A stretch of DNA of 54,807 nucleotides from Oscillospiraceae bacterium (GCA_020025595.1 JAHHRV010000011.1:1-54807), one strand, 5' to 3'; shown: positions 43,791 to 52,362, counted from the stretch's first letter. The notes: generated from the sequence alone by a model not told the origin. Numbers and translations are program-made.

Positions 43791-43862
43791 AAGGAGTCAG
43801 CTATCGCAGGGTTCCATAGTGGCCCAATCTGATTTCCTATATTGTTTAAGATTTGTTTCCAG

Positions 43863-43902
43863 AAAGGGAGACTGTGTTTTAAGCACAGCCTCCCTTTTCC
43901 TC
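43863..43902 (+). terminator. Intrinsic terminator of the C69 dipeptidase gene
   Basis: AAAGGGAGACTGTG pairs with CACAGCCTCCCTTTT (one-base bulge), followed by CCTCTT. Confidence 0.8.
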
Positions 43903-43969
43903 TTCCATTTATCTGATGAGTATTGTATACTGTTACCAGTGAAATCCCAAAGAAACGAGCTGCAACACT

Positions 43970-44488
43970 ATGAATCACACAATTAAGATCCGCGCAGGCC
44001 GCTGCGCAGACAAAGAAAGAGCCGACCGGCTGTACACCCTGGCAAGAACCAGTCTGAAAACCGCAGGAATCGACCAATGGCAGGGAATCTATCCCAATGG
44101 TGACGATTTCATTCAGGATGTGAATGACAACCGTGCCATAGTCATGGAGCAGGACGGTGCTGTCGCCGGTGTCGCCGCAGCCTACATCGGTCATGAGCCC
44201 ACCTATGACAAAATCTTTGGCGGACAGTGGCTTACTTCAAGTCAGACCTACGGAATAATCCACAGAATCGCAGTGAACCCCTGTGCAAGAAATACCGGGC
44301 TTGCCAGCACGGTGATCGCACACCTGCAGAAGCAGTGCCTGCAGGCGGGAATCTGCTCCATGCGATGTGACACCCACCGAGATAACAAAGCCATGCAGCA
44401 TACCCTTGAAAAGAACGGATACAAAAAATGCGGTATCATCATCGTCGAGGATGGCTCCGAGCGATTCGCATACGAAAAGCTGATATAA
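43970..44488 (+). CDS. GNAT-family N-acetyltransferase
   Basis: The 172-residue protein has the GNAT fold. The acetyl-CoA-binding core is IIHRIAVNPCARNTGLASTV (motif A, with a R-x-x-G-x-A form), and motif B is YEKNGYKKCG-like at HTLEKNGYKKCGII. The N-terminal region (ARTSLKTAGIDQWQGIYP) resembles small-molecule or peptide acetyltransferases of Firmicutes. The substrate is unknown. It lies directly before the pentapeptide gene, and the two are probably co-transcribed. Confidence 0.86.
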   Translation: MNHTIKIRAGRCADKERADRLYTLARTSLKTAGIDQWQGIYPNGDDFIQDVNDNRAIVMEQDGAVAGVAAAYIGHEPTYDKIFGGQWLTSSQTYGIIHRIAVNPCARNTGLASTVIAHLQKQCLQAGICSMRCDTHRDNKAMQHTLEKNGYKKCGIIIVEDGSERFAYEKLI

Positions 44489-44506
44489 AAAGGAATGGTG
44501 CATACC

Positions 44507-45097
44507 ATGACGGGATTTGAACCCTATCAGGAAAGCCTGTGTTTTCAGGACATGGAGCTGTCCAATGAAGAACTCACAGATCTTGAATTTGTAGATTGTC
44601 TCTTTGAGAACTGTACTTTGGAAAATTGCAGAATTGATCGGTGTCACTTTGCTGACTGCACCTTTATCGGCTGCAGCATTCTGAATCTGAAGAGCGATCG
44701 CTCCTCTATGACAGGCAGCAAATTTGCCCACTGTGATTTAACAGGTATCAACTGGGGCGATCTGATGTCCGGAGGCGGCTTTCTGATTCCCATTGACCAG
44801 CTTGAACATTGCAGATTAAAATATAATCAGTTCGTGGAAATGAATTTTGTAAAATTCGATTTTTCCACCAATAGTATTACAGGCTCCATGTTCGCTGACT
44901 GCAATTTGACTTCCGGTAATTTTTCCAAATGCGAATTGGATCGTACCGAGTTCTTCCGATGCAATCTTTCGGGAGCCGATTTCAGACTCGCAGCCGGATA
45001 TCAAATCGATATCTCTGCAAACCAGCTCAAGGGAGCCAAGTTTTCATTCCCAGAGGTTGTAAATCTTCTCAACAATCTGGGAATCGTCATTGAATAA
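44507..45097 (+). CDS. Qnr-like pentapeptide repeat protein
   Basis: The 196-residue product is built mainly of A(D/N)LxF-type pentapeptides (for example CHFADCTFIGCSI, CNLTSGNFSKCELDRTEFFRCNLSGADF), which form a right-handed four-sided helix. A longer loop interrupts the coil (MSGGGFLIPIDQLEH), as in Qnr proteins. The C-terminus (ANQLKGAKFSFPEVVNLLNNLGIVIE) matches the Qnr end in form. Qnr proteins bind DNA gyrase and protect it from quinolones; similar chromosomal proteins may have other roles. ATG 44507 is tentative, since an ATG at 44495 stands too close to AAGGA. Confidence 0.83.
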   Translation: MTGFEPYQESLCFQDMELSNEELTDLEFVDCLFENCTLENCRIDRCHFADCTFIGCSILNLKSDRSSMTGSKFAHCDLTGINWGDLMSGGGFLIPIDQLEHCRLKYNQFVEMNFVKFDFSTNSITGSMFADCNLTSGNFSKCELDRTEFFRCNLSGADFRLAAGYQIDISANQLKGAKFSFPEVVNLLNNLGIVIE

Positions 45098-45163
45098 ATA
45101 TTTTAGAAATTGCTCTGGCAGATCAGATGTCAGAGGTACAATACATAATCTGGAGATGAACTT

Positions 45164-45811
45164 ATGAACGGCATATTTTCTATTGATTCCAAATTCATGA
45201 GAATAATGGGACGGGTTGCAGATCTGCTGATTTTGAATGTCCTTTACCTCGTAACCTGTATCCCCATTATCACCATCGGCGCTGCCACGACTGCACTGTA
45301 CAGCGTCTGCTTCAAGATCGGAACCGATCAGGAAGAGGGCGTTACCAGGAGCTATTTTCGTGCATTTGCAGCTGACTTCAAGCAGTCAACCATCCTGTGG
45401 CTGGTACTGCTGGTGTTCGGCGTGTGTCTGGTTCTCGACTTCTTGATATTCATTCGGATGCAGAATGCCCTGCGCTATCTCTGCTTCCCTCTGGCCACGC
45501 TGTTCATCCTGCTGCCCATGGTCTTTTGCTACATCTTTTCCCTGCTTAGTCAGTTCCGCAGCAAGACGCTGGACACTTTGCGCAATGCATTTGTTCTGTG
45601 CCTTGGGTATCTGCCCAGATCCATTCTGATGGGCGCGATCGGTATGCTCCCGTTCATCCTGCTTCTGACAAATATGTATGTATTTTTACAGGCGGGTTTT
45701 CTGTGGTTCACATTTTTCTTTTCCGTGGCCGCCTATTTGAATTCCCGAATTCTGCGTAAGGTGTTCCGCCCCTATTACCAGAATCAGGAAGAAGACGCTC
45801 TTTCTGATTGA
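45164..45811 (+). CDS. YesL/DUF624-family membrane protein (second copy)
   Basis: A 215-residue protein with five transmembrane helices and the family stretch LLILNVLYLVTCIPIITIG followed by AATTALYSV. It is a paralogue of the product of 39945-40604, more typical in its N-terminus (CIPIITIGAATTALY). A short basic and acidic C-terminus is cytoplasmic. CTGGAGATG precedes the start. No sugar transporter gene is adjacent. Confidence 0.86.
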   Translation: MNGIFSIDSKFMRIMGRVADLLILNVLYLVTCIPIITIGAATTALYSVCFKIGTDQEEGVTRSYFRAFAADFKQSTILWLVLLVFGVCLVLDFLIFIRMQNALRYLCFPLATLFILLPMVFCYIFSLLSQFRSKTLDTLRNAFVLCLGYLPRSILMGAIGMLPFILLLTNMYVFLQAGFLWFTFFFSVAAYLNSRILRKVFRPYYQNQEEDALSD

Positions 45812-45830
45812 TGTACCCAATTTATGTATC

Positions 45831-45868
45831 AGGCCCAGTTCGCAAATGTGGCGAACTGGGCCTTTCTT
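45831..45868 (+). terminator. Intrinsic terminator of the second YesL-like gene
   Basis: GGCCCAGTTCGC pairs with GCGAACTGGGCC, followed by TTTCTT. Confidence 0.88.
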
Positions 45869-45882
45869 GTCGGAAAAAATGC

Positions 45883-45911
45883 TTGACAAATCCAGCGTGA
45901 GCATATACTAT
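45883..45911 (+). promoter_or_regulatory. Sigma-A promoter of feoA
   Basis: TTGACA (45883-45888), 17-base spacer, TACTAT (45906-45911). Confidence 0.8.
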
Positions 45912-45917
45912 AGATAG

Positions 45918-45935
45918 AGTTAGTAAATACTAACT
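45918..45935. promoter_or_regulatory. Palindromic operator, DtxR/IdeR/MntR type
   Basis: Perfect palindrome AGTTAGTA-AA-TACTAACT at the transcription start of feoA. The TTAG/CTAA arms are like those of DtxR-family metal regulators, which repress iron uptake genes when iron is plentiful. The regulator gene is not in the window. Confidence 0.65.
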
Positions 45936-45997
45936 TATTTTGAGATTATATGTTAGCAGATGCTGATTTTAATTTCCATAATAGGGAGGAACCTGAA

Positions 45998-46222
45998 ATG
46001 AATCATATGAACTTAACCCACGCAGAAGAAGGCAAAGAGTACATCGTTCAGCAGATTGACACCGATGACGAAGAATTGAACGCATTCCTGTTTTCCCTGG
46101 GCTGTTATGCCGGCGAACCCATCACCGTTGTTTCCCATCTGAAGAGCGGCTGCGTGGTTTCCATCAAGGACGGCAGATATAACATTGACAATCAGCTGGC
46201 TGAGGCCATTGTCATTGCCTGA
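45998..46222 (+). CDS. feoA: FeoA-domain protein
   Basis: The 74-residue protein is a single SH3-like FeoA domain (EGKEYIVQQIDTDDEELNAFLFSLGCYAGEPITVVS). It ends with SGCVVSIKDGRYNIDNQLAEAIVI, the usual DxRyaid-xxLAexIxV form. FeoA normally supports the ferrous iron transporter FeoB, but no feoB follows here: the gene ends at a terminator 120 bases on. GGGAGG decides ATG 45998. It may serve a FeoB encoded elsewhere or act as a solo iron-response protein. Confidence 0.88.
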   Translation: MNHMNLTHAEEGKEYIVQQIDTDDEELNAFLFSLGCYAGEPITVVSHLKSGCVVSIKDGRYNIDNQLAEAIVIA

Positions 46223-46269
46223 TTGATCGGCAAAGCCAAAATCTGAAGATTGCAAAAAGGGAGACACTT

Positions 46270-46325
46270 TTGCGTGCGCCAGATAAGGAAGTAATTTAGA
46301 GAAAACTTAAAATCTGGCAACGCAA
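46270..46325 (+). other. Strong unexplained stem-loop behind feoA
   Basis: TTGCGT (46270-46275) and GCCAGAT (46278-46284) pair with ATCTGGC (46312-46318) and ACGCAA (46320-46325), giving a 13-bp stem with a small internal loop and an A-rich 27-base loop. It has no T run, and it lies between feoA and the terminator. It may be a processed or regulatory RNA part of the feoA transcript. I do not recognise it. Confidence 0.5.
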
Positions 46326-46340
46326 GCCACAAAATGAAAG

Positions 46341-46383
46341 ATTCCGAGGAAGGTTCAAAGCGAACCGGCCTCGGAATTTTTTG
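46341..46383 (+). terminator. Intrinsic terminator of the feoA unit
   Basis: ATTCCGAGG (46341-46349) pairs with CCTCGGAAT (46369-46377), with an inner GTTC/GAAC stem, followed by TTTTTT. Confidence 0.9.
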
Positions 46384-46598
46384 CTATAAGAATCGCGTAT
46401 TTGTATTGCAAAACCTTGTAAAAACTTGATGAACCAGAATCCTTACCTGCTGGACACCTTAAACATGGAGTGATAAATAAATGAGGAAGGCATTGAACGG
46501 TTTAGGACTGTTCGTCAAATAGTTCTGAACTTTCGTTAGCTAACCCTCGTTTAAGCGCAAGCAGAGGGTTCATGCAGTTTTCTGAGAGGATGATAACA
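46384..46598. other. Non-coding stretch with two very short frames and a hairpin
   Basis: No ordinary gene is seen. A 14-codon frame at 46429-46473 (MNQNPYLLDTLNME) ends just before a 13-codon frame at 46481-46522 (MRKALNGLGLFVK), which has GGAG about ten bases upstream. AACCCTC (46542-46548) then pairs with GAGGGTT (46564-46570). Whether anything is translated or made as a small RNA cannot be decided here. Confidence 0.3.
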
Positions 46599-46646
46599 CA
46601 AAAAACAGCAGTTACAAGCACAAGGCTATGTAACTGCTGTTTTCAT
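46599..46646. terminator. Bidirectional intrinsic terminator of the glycan operon
   Basis: AACAGCAGTTAC pairs with GTAACTGCTGTT; T runs on both exits, with TTTTTTG on the minus strand behind the phosphorylase gene. Confidence 0.9.
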
Positions 46647-46703
46647 TTCAGGAAACTATACTGTTTCACAAATACCTGCCACAAGAGGCGGTATTATATC
46701 GTT

Positions 46704-48866
46704 TTAGATCTCGTACCACTTGATCTCGTTTGCATCCAGATCCAGGTGGAAAGAACCCTTGTCGGTGTAAACGGTGGTGGACTGAGGCTCGTAGGTGTTG
46801 TTGACAACACAGTACTTGCCGTTCTTGACGAATGCGTGGACTTCCACATTGTAGTTGGTGGAGAACCACTTGTTCAGCTCGTCCTCGCCGTGGGCAGCCC
46901 ACAGGATGGAGCGGTACAGCACACGGCTGTTCTCGAAGGTGTAGGGCAGACCGGAGATGTACACGCTGCGGCCGTTGCCGAAGCTGTTGACAGCCATCTG
47001 GACTTCCTTGTCCTTCTGGCACAGGATCTGAGCCTCAGGCAGAGCGTAGATGTTCTTCTTGCCTTCGCCGAAGTCCACGCCGTCCTTGACATCTTCCAGA
47101 ATGAAGTGGCCGCCCTGCTCAGTCCAGTTGTACTTGTCGTAGTTCAGGGTGAAGCCGGTTTCCTTCTCAACGCCCAGAACGCTGCTCAGCTGCAGGTAGT
47201 GGCCCTGGTACTGGTGACCGGTGGGCTCGCCAACGCCGATGAAGCCGCCGCCGTTGTGGACAAAGCCGCGGATAGCGGTGGAGATAGCGGGATCTTCCCA
47301 CTCAGCGCCGCCGGTGTGAGCGGTATCGCCGTCACCCACATTGATGATAACATCGATGGAGTCGAGAATGGTGGGATCCTTGCGGATATCGTCGAAGGAG
47401 ATGAACTTCACATCGAAGGGAGCGCCGGACAGAGCCTCGATAACGCCTGCGTAGGAGTAGTTCTGCTTCTGGTACAGAGCATGGTGAACCATGTGGCAGC
47501 CCCATGCACGCATCTTGCCCCAGCTGTTCAGCACAGCAACGGTCTTGACGCAGTAGGGAGTGGTGCCCTTGATGTTCTCATACAGCTCACGGAACTCGTT
47601 GCAGACGGACTCGATGTAGTCGATGAAGTCGGGGAACTCCAGAGCCAGCTTCAGGTATCCGCCGTAGCCAATACGGTCGATGGGCTTACGCAGGATAGCA
47701 CGGCGGGCAGTGACCCAGTTCTCCTTGGCTTCCTTGACGGGGTCGCCGCCTTCGTGGAAGGTGTCGGGGAAGAAGTAGGGCAGGAAACGGCCCTCGGTGT
47801 ACTTGACACCAGGAATGTCAGAGATCAGACGCAGGGTGCTGCCGTTGCCAACGGAGCCGACAACTGCATCCATGCCGATGGTCTTCCACTCGTCCATGAA
47901 GGGCTCCATGCCGATCCAGTGGTCGCCCAGGAACATCATGGCTTCCTTGCCCAGCTCGTGGGTGATGTCAACCATTTCCTTGGCAAGCTTTGCAACCTCG
48001 CGGCGCTGGAATGTCTGGAAGTCCTTGAACTGCTGGGTGGGAACGCGGTACTGGTTGTTGTAGTAGCCCTGGTCAACGATGTACTCAGGACGGAACTTGT
48101 AGCCGACTTCCTTCTCGAACTGCTCCAGGATGTAGGGGGAGACAGAAGCGGAATAGCCATACCAGTCAACGAACTTCTCACGCTTCAGCTCGTCGAACAT
48201 CAGGGTGAACTGATGGAAGAAGGTGGTGTAGCGGATAACATTGACATAGGGGTGCTCTGCGATGAACTTGCGCAGACGCTCCATGGTGAACTTGTGAGTC
48301 TTGGGCTGGCGGACATCGAAGGTGATCTGATGCTCGAAGTTCTGCCAGTTGTTGGTGACGGCATTGTACATATGGACGGGGTCCCAGATCAGGTATGCCA
48401 GGAATGCCACGGTGTACTCGTGGAAAGCAGCGGGCTTGTCCAGAACCACGCAGCCGGTCTCGGCATCGTAGTGCCACTCGTCGGGGTTGACGGGCTCGCC
48501 GGTGGTGCGGTCCATGACTTCCCACCAACGCTTGATGTCGTCACGGGTGTTGACTTCCATCAGCTCGGGGGAGATGCCCTGCATCAGCTTGATCTCCAGA
48601 GTCTTGCCGGTGGCGGTGTGGAAGCCGGTCATGATGTAGCACTGCTGCACTTCGTCGGGATTTGCCTTTGCCCAGGCGTTGTCCTTACGGGTGGTGTAGT
48701 AGGTGGAGTAGATCTTTGCATCCTGATTCTGCAGTTCTGCGGGGAAGTCGGTGCCGTCGCAGTCACGGATGGCGTCAGCGCCCCAGCGCTTCATAATTTC
48801 CAGGGTCTCGGGGACCACATCCAGGTCAGTGGGAATGGTTACGCGTCCAGTGTTGTTAGTCTTCAT
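46704..48866 (-). CDS. 1,3-beta-galactosyl-N-acetylhexosamine phosphorylase (GH112)
   Basis: The 720-residue enzyme opens with the family hallmark GRVTIPTDLDVVPETLEIMK and GADAIRDCDGTDFP. The middle part is a TIM barrel with a metal-free active site, and a Rossmann-like domain (IDVIINVGDGDTAHTGG, HNGGGFIGVGEPTGHQYQG) and a beta domain follow. GH112 enzymes split galacto-N-biose and lacto-N-biose with phosphate into Gal-1-phosphate and the N-acetylhexosamine. It has no signal peptide and is cytoplasmic. Codon use is strongly biased. GGAG and the ATG at 48866 mark the start. It is the last gene of the glycan operon. Confidence 0.93.
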   Translation of the reverse strand: MKTNNTGRVTIPTDLDVVPETLEIMKRWGADAIRDCDGTDFPAELQNQDAKIYSTYYTTRKDNAWAKANPDEVQQCYIMTGFHTATGKTLEIKLMQGISPELMEVNTRDDIKRWWEVMDRTTGEPVNPDEWHYDAETGCVVLDKPAAFHEYTVAFLAYLIWDPVHMYNAVTNNWQNFEHQITFDVRQPKTHKFTMERLRKFIAEHPYVNVIRYTTFFHQFTLMFDELKREKFVDWYGYSASVSPYILEQFEKEVGYKFRPEYIVDQGYYNNQYRVPTQQFKDFQTFQRREVAKLAKEMVDITHELGKEAMMFLGDHWIGMEPFMDEWKTIGMDAVVGSVGNGSTLRLISDIPGVKYTEGRFLPYFFPDTFHEGGDPVKEAKENWVTARRAILRKPIDRIGYGGYLKLALEFPDFIDYIESVCNEFRELYENIKGTTPYCVKTVAVLNSWGKMRAWGCHMVHHALYQKQNYSYAGVIEALSGAPFDVKFISFDDIRKDPTILDSIDVIINVGDGDTAHTGGAEWEDPAISTAIRGFVHNGGGFIGVGEPTGHQYQGHYLQLSSVLGVEKETGFTLNYDKYNWTEQGGHFILEDVKDGVDFGEGKKNIYALPEAQILCQKDKEVQMAVNSFGNGRSVYISGLPYTFENSRVLYRSILWAAHGEDELNKWFSTNYNVEVHAFVKNGKYCVVNNTYEPQSTTVYTDKGSFHLDLDANEIKWYEI

Positions 48867-48898
48867 GTTATAATCTCCAAAATCAAAGATTTGTTTTT

Positions 48899-48997
48899 CC
48901 GGCACGAAAACGCCGGTAAATCGCAATTGCATGCCCCTATGGAACACACCGGGAGCCTGCGGAACAAGGAAATTCTCCCGGGGCTTCCACCCGGGTG
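48899..48997 (-). other. Hairpin-rich leader between sulfatase and phosphorylase genes
   Basis: The 169-base gap holds CCGGC/GCCGG (48899-48916), CCGGGAG/CTCCCGG (48949-48981) and the palindrome CACCCGGGTG (48988-48997). None has a T run on the minus strand, so they are not terminators. They may mark an RNA processing or stabilising site that lets the phosphorylase part outlast the rest. Confidence 0.45.
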
Positions 48998-49035
48998 TAC
49001 TGAACCTGTCCGCAGGGTATCCAGCTGTTTATGTC

Positions 49036-50478
49036 TCAGCAGTTGGGGAGTGTCGCATTGGACAGGCAATCACGGGGAGTGCAGCCCACAATCAGCTGCT
49101 TGCCGTCAGAATAGCCCTCTTCACAGCCTGCCAGCGTATCAATCAGATGCTGACGCAGTTCGGCTATTCTCTCCTGGTACTTCTCTTCCCTGATTGCATT
49201 GTGCGTCTCGTCAGGGTCTTCTGCCAGATTAAAGTATTGTTCCTCACCGGTCTGAGAGAACCAGATATACTTATCCGTTTTGGTAACAATGAACTGGTGG
49301 GACTTTTCGCCGTAAACATGCTCGCCGTGAAGCCACTGGCGGTCATGTCCATGGAGAATACTTCTGCCGTCCAAAGTCTTGGGAATGTCCGCACCGGCAA
49401 TATCCAGCAGAGTGGGCATCACATCCCGCAGTTCCGTCAGAGTATCATCTATGACACCCTGACGGCCCAGCAGATCCTTGGGGCCGCTGATAAGCATGGG
49501 AATGTGAATACTACCCTGATAGGGTACCGACTTGCGATCCAGGCAGTGATCCGAGAGCATTTCACCATGATCTGAGGTGAACAGGAAAATCGTATTATCC
49601 ATAAGCTTCTGCTCTGTCATTGCCATGAGGATACGCCCGATCTGATGGTCAACATGGGTAATGCAGGCGTAATAGCCGATCATCTGCTGACGAATTAGCT
49701 CCGGGTCAATGGGACCGGTAATATTGTTGAAGATGCGTCCGTTTTTTTCCAGCAGCTCTCTGTCGTCCCAGTCACCGTAAACCGGAGGCTTCAGATCCTT
49801 ATCCTTATACAGATCGAAGTAGTGCTGAGGCGCATCATACGGTGCATGAGGCCGGACGAAGCTGGCCATCAGGAAAAACGGCTGTCTAGGATCCCTGCGC
49901 CGCAGGAAATCAATACTGCGTTGGGCTACCCAATTGGTGGGGTGGTACTTTTCTGCATAGGGCCACGGACGGGCAGTCCATCCGTTGCAATCCATGCCCG
50001 TATCGGTTACATCCACTTCGCTGCCCAGTTCACTGCGCAGCCAGTGAAAATAATCATCAGCTACCAGCTGGTTTTCCCAGCCGGGAACATCGGGAAAGCG
50101 ATATTCATGCAGATATCCGTCGTGGAGCTCCACATTATGGAAGCCTGCATAATGCCGCAAAGGATGCACATGCATTTTGCCGACACATTGGGTATAATAC
50201 CCAGCCTTTGCCAATTCACCGGCCATGGTGCAGCCATAATTCCAGTCCACGCGGTCCTGATATCCGACACGACCCGTGCTGCGCTGGGAAAGTCCCGTAT
50301 GCAGAATGGCCCGTGCAGGAACGCAGGTGGGGCAGCTGGAATATGCATTGGGGTAGTAAATGCCCTTTGCTGCCAGGGAATCTATATAAGGTGTTTTCAC
50401 ATCGGGATGGCCGGCAAAGCCCATGCAGTCGCCCCGCATCTCATCTGTCATAATGAGTACAATATTAGGAAGCGCCAT
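49036..50478 (-). CDS. Sulfatase (S1 family, Cys type) without signal peptide
   Basis: The 480-residue protein has the alkaline-phosphatase-like sulfatase fold: LIMTDEMRGDCMGFAG with metal Asp residues, the C-x-P-x-R motif at Cys 52 (CVPAR) to be changed to formylglycine, a CVGKMHVHP Lys/His segment and FTSDHGEMLSDH for the metal. The N-terminus has no signal peptide, so the enzyme should act in the cytoplasm on imported sulfated sugars. A Cys-type enzyme in an anaerobe needs an anSME radical-SAM maturase, which is not seen in the window. It lies 35 bases after the permease gene and before the GH112 gene. Confidence 0.88.
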   Translation of the reverse strand: MALPNIVLIMTDEMRGDCMGFAGHPDVKTPYIDSLAAKGIYYPNAYSSCPTCVPARAILHTGLSQRSTGRVGYQDRVDWNYGCTMAGELAKAGYYTQCVGKMHVHPLRHYAGFHNVELHDGYLHEYRFPDVPGWENQLVADDYFHWLRSELGSEVDVTDTGMDCNGWTARPWPYAEKYHPTNWVAQRSIDFLRRRDPRQPFFLMASFVRPHAPYDAPQHYFDLYKDKDLKPPVYGDWDDRELLEKNGRIFNNITGPIDPELIRQQMIGYYACITHVDHQIGRILMAMTEQKLMDNTIFLFTSDHGEMLSDHCLDRKSVPYQGSIHIPMLISGPKDLLGRQGVIDDTLTELRDVMPTLLDIAGADIPKTLDGRSILHGHDRQWLHGEHVYGEKSHQFIVTKTDKYIWFSQTGEEQYFNLAEDPDETHNAIREEKYQERIAELRQHLIDTLAGCEEGYSDGKQLIVGCTPRDCLSNATLPNC

Positions 50479-50513
50479 ATTTTTCTCCTAACTATTTATA
50501 GAAAGAATCTACA

Positions 50514-51389
50514 TTAACCCTTCACGCCGCCAGCGGTAACACCGGCGATGATCTTCTCAGACATGAAGACATACAGCAGGAAGGTGGGCAGGAACACAAT
50601 AACAACAGCTGCGAACAGGCCGCCCATGTTGCCGGTAGTCTGCATAGCCTGAACCATGCGGAACAGACCCATACCAACATTGAGGAGCTTGTCGGAGGAA
50701 GCAAAAATCATTGCGAGGAAGTATTCGTTCCAAACTGCCAGGAAGTTGAAGATGCCAACCGTCACCAGACCAGGCTGAGCCAGGGGCAGCATGATCACCC
50801 AGAATGTACGCATGGGGCTGCAGCCATCCAGAGCGGCAGCTTCCTCATAGGTCTTAGACAGAGAACTGAAGAAGTTCAGCAGGAAGGTGGTGGTGAAGGG
50901 GACATTCAGGCAGATATAGAGAATGATCAGCAGAGTCCGAGTGCCCGTCAGATGAGCCTGAGAAGCCAGGCTGAACAGGGGCAGAACCACCATGATGGCA
51001 GGAATACTCATTGCACAGATAAAGCAGTTTCTCAGCAGCTTATTGCCCATAAACTTGAAACGGGACAGCACATAGGCTGCAGGCGCACTGATGAGCTGAA
51101 TGCCGATGACAGCAGTAACAGAATACAGCAAGCTGTTCATAAAGAACCGGGAAACATTCTGTGTCTTCCATGCATCTGCATAGTTGCTGAAATGCAGGCC
51201 GGTCTTGAACTGCAGGACAGTACCGGTATAGATTTCACGGCTGGTGGACAAGCTGGCTGCAAGAATCCAACCAAGCAGGATAGCTGTAAACAAGACCCAG
51301 ATACCGAGGATCAGGTATGTGCCAAAATTCTTGGTAGCGCGCTTACGGCGTGCTCTGGCAACATCCTTGTATTCGTTGTTTTTTTTCAT
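50514..51389 (-). CDS. CUT1 ABC sugar permease, MalG type
   Basis: The 291-residue protein has six transmembrane helices, the EAA loop EAAALDGCSPMRTFWVIMLP and the C-terminal SEKIIAGVTAGGVKG form usual for MalG-like permeases. It pairs with the permease encoded just upstream (gap of 14 bases). A basic cytoplasmic N-terminus of about 25 residues precedes the first helix. Confidence 0.9.
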   Translation of the reverse strand: MKKNNEYKDVARARRKRATKNFGTYLILGIWVLFTAILLGWILAASLSTSREIYTGTVLQFKTGLHFSNYADAWKTQNVSRFFMNSLLYSVTAVIGIQLISAPAAYVLSRFKFMGNKLLRNCFICAMSIPAIMVVLPLFSLASQAHLTGTRTLLIILYICLNVPFTTTFLLNFFSSLSKTYEEAAALDGCSPMRTFWVIMLPLAQPGLVTVGIFNFLAVWNEYFLAMIFASSDKLLNVGMGLFRMVQAMQTTGNMGGLFAAVVIVFLPTFLLYVFMSEKIIAGVTAGGVKG

Positions 51390-51403
51390 TTTGACGCCTC
51401 CCC

Positions 51404-52297
51404 TTACAGTTCGATGTCATCGTCTTTGATGCACAGGTTAAAGATTGCGAAGGTCAGCATCACACAGACCGCCAGCAGCACGCCGACAGCTGCGCCTCTG
51501 CCTGCAAATGTACCGGAGACAGCCTTGCCGCCGAATACCAGGTTCATCATGTGAACAACAGGAGAAACTGTGGAGACCTCAGAATCTACGGGGCTAAACA
51601 TCTTAGACCACACGAAGAAGGTAATTGTGTTGATGGTCCAGAAGGTCAGGTTCGTCTTGAAAACACCACGCAGCAGGGGCAGAGTGATGTAGCGGAACTT
51701 GTTTCCCTTGGTTGCACCGTCGATGGTTGCTGCTTCATAGATCTCCGTGGGAATCCGCTCGATACCGGAGAGGAAAATCAGCATATAGTAGCCGACTGCG
51801 CCGAAGATAAAGGCGATCAGCATACTCCAGAACTTCATATCCGGTCCAAGCCAATTGACAGCATTGCCGCCGAAGAACCGAATGATATTATTGAACAAAC
51901 CGTATTTGCTTTGGAATACATACTGTGTCCACATGGTAGCCAGTGCCACTGCGCTGACAACATTGGGCAGGTAGATCACTGCACGGAAGAAGCCCTTGCC
52001 CTTGATACCATTGGTGAGCAGAACTGCAAACAGCAGGCTGATAGACATGGTAATAATACCGCCCACCAGCCAAATTCGGAAGATGTTATACATAGACTTA
52101 CGGAATGTATCGTTTTTCAGGACTGTAATGAAATTTTCAAATCCAACAAACGTCCAAGTGTCAGCTGCGTCGGTGACATTCTTGACCTCGTACAAAGACA
52201 TAATCACCGTACGGACGACGGGATAGAGGAACATCAATGCGAATGCTACCACAGCAGGCATCAAAAAGGTTACGATCATTTTTTTATCTTGTTTCAT
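51404..52297 (-). CDS. CUT1 ABC sugar permease, MalF type
   Basis: The 297-residue protein has six helices and the EAA loop YEAATIDGATKGNKFRYITLP. ATG 52297 (MKQDKKMIVTFLMPAVVAF) is chosen; a longer frame would run back across the hairpin in the leader. Weak AGAGG nine bases upstream. Together with the next gene it forms the channel; the ATPase must come from another locus. Confidence 0.89.
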   Translation of the reverse strand: MKQDKKMIVTFLMPAVVAFALMFLYPVVRTVIMSLYEVKNVTDAADTWTFVGFENFITVLKNDTFRKSMYNIFRIWLVGGIITMSISLLFAVLLTNGIKGKGFFRAVIYLPNVVSAVALATMWTQYVFQSKYGLFNNIIRFFGGNAVNWLGPDMKFWSMLIAFIFGAVGYYMLIFLSGIERIPTEIYEAATIDGATKGNKFRYITLPLLRGVFKTNLTFWTINTITFFVWSKMFSPVDSEVSTVSPVVHMMNLVFGGKAVSGTFAGRGAAVGVLLAVCVMLTFAIFNLCIKDDDIEL

Positions 52298-52326
52298 TAA
52301 CCGACGCCTCTCTTTCAAAAAAATAA

Positions 52327-52362
52327 GGGGGTGCAGTAACGGAATCCCATCACCGCACCCCG
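52327..52362 (-). terminator. Partial terminator between binding protein and permease genes
   Basis: GGGGTGC (52328-52334) pairs with GCACCCC (52355-52361). On the minus strand CTTATTTTTTT follows. It probably lowers transcription into the permease genes so that the binding protein is made in excess. Confidence 0.7.

Noticed and set aside
46572..49193. An 873-codon frame opposite the GH112 gene
   Set aside because: It starts within the operon terminator and covers the intergenic hairpins; codon bias of the phosphorylase gene explains it.
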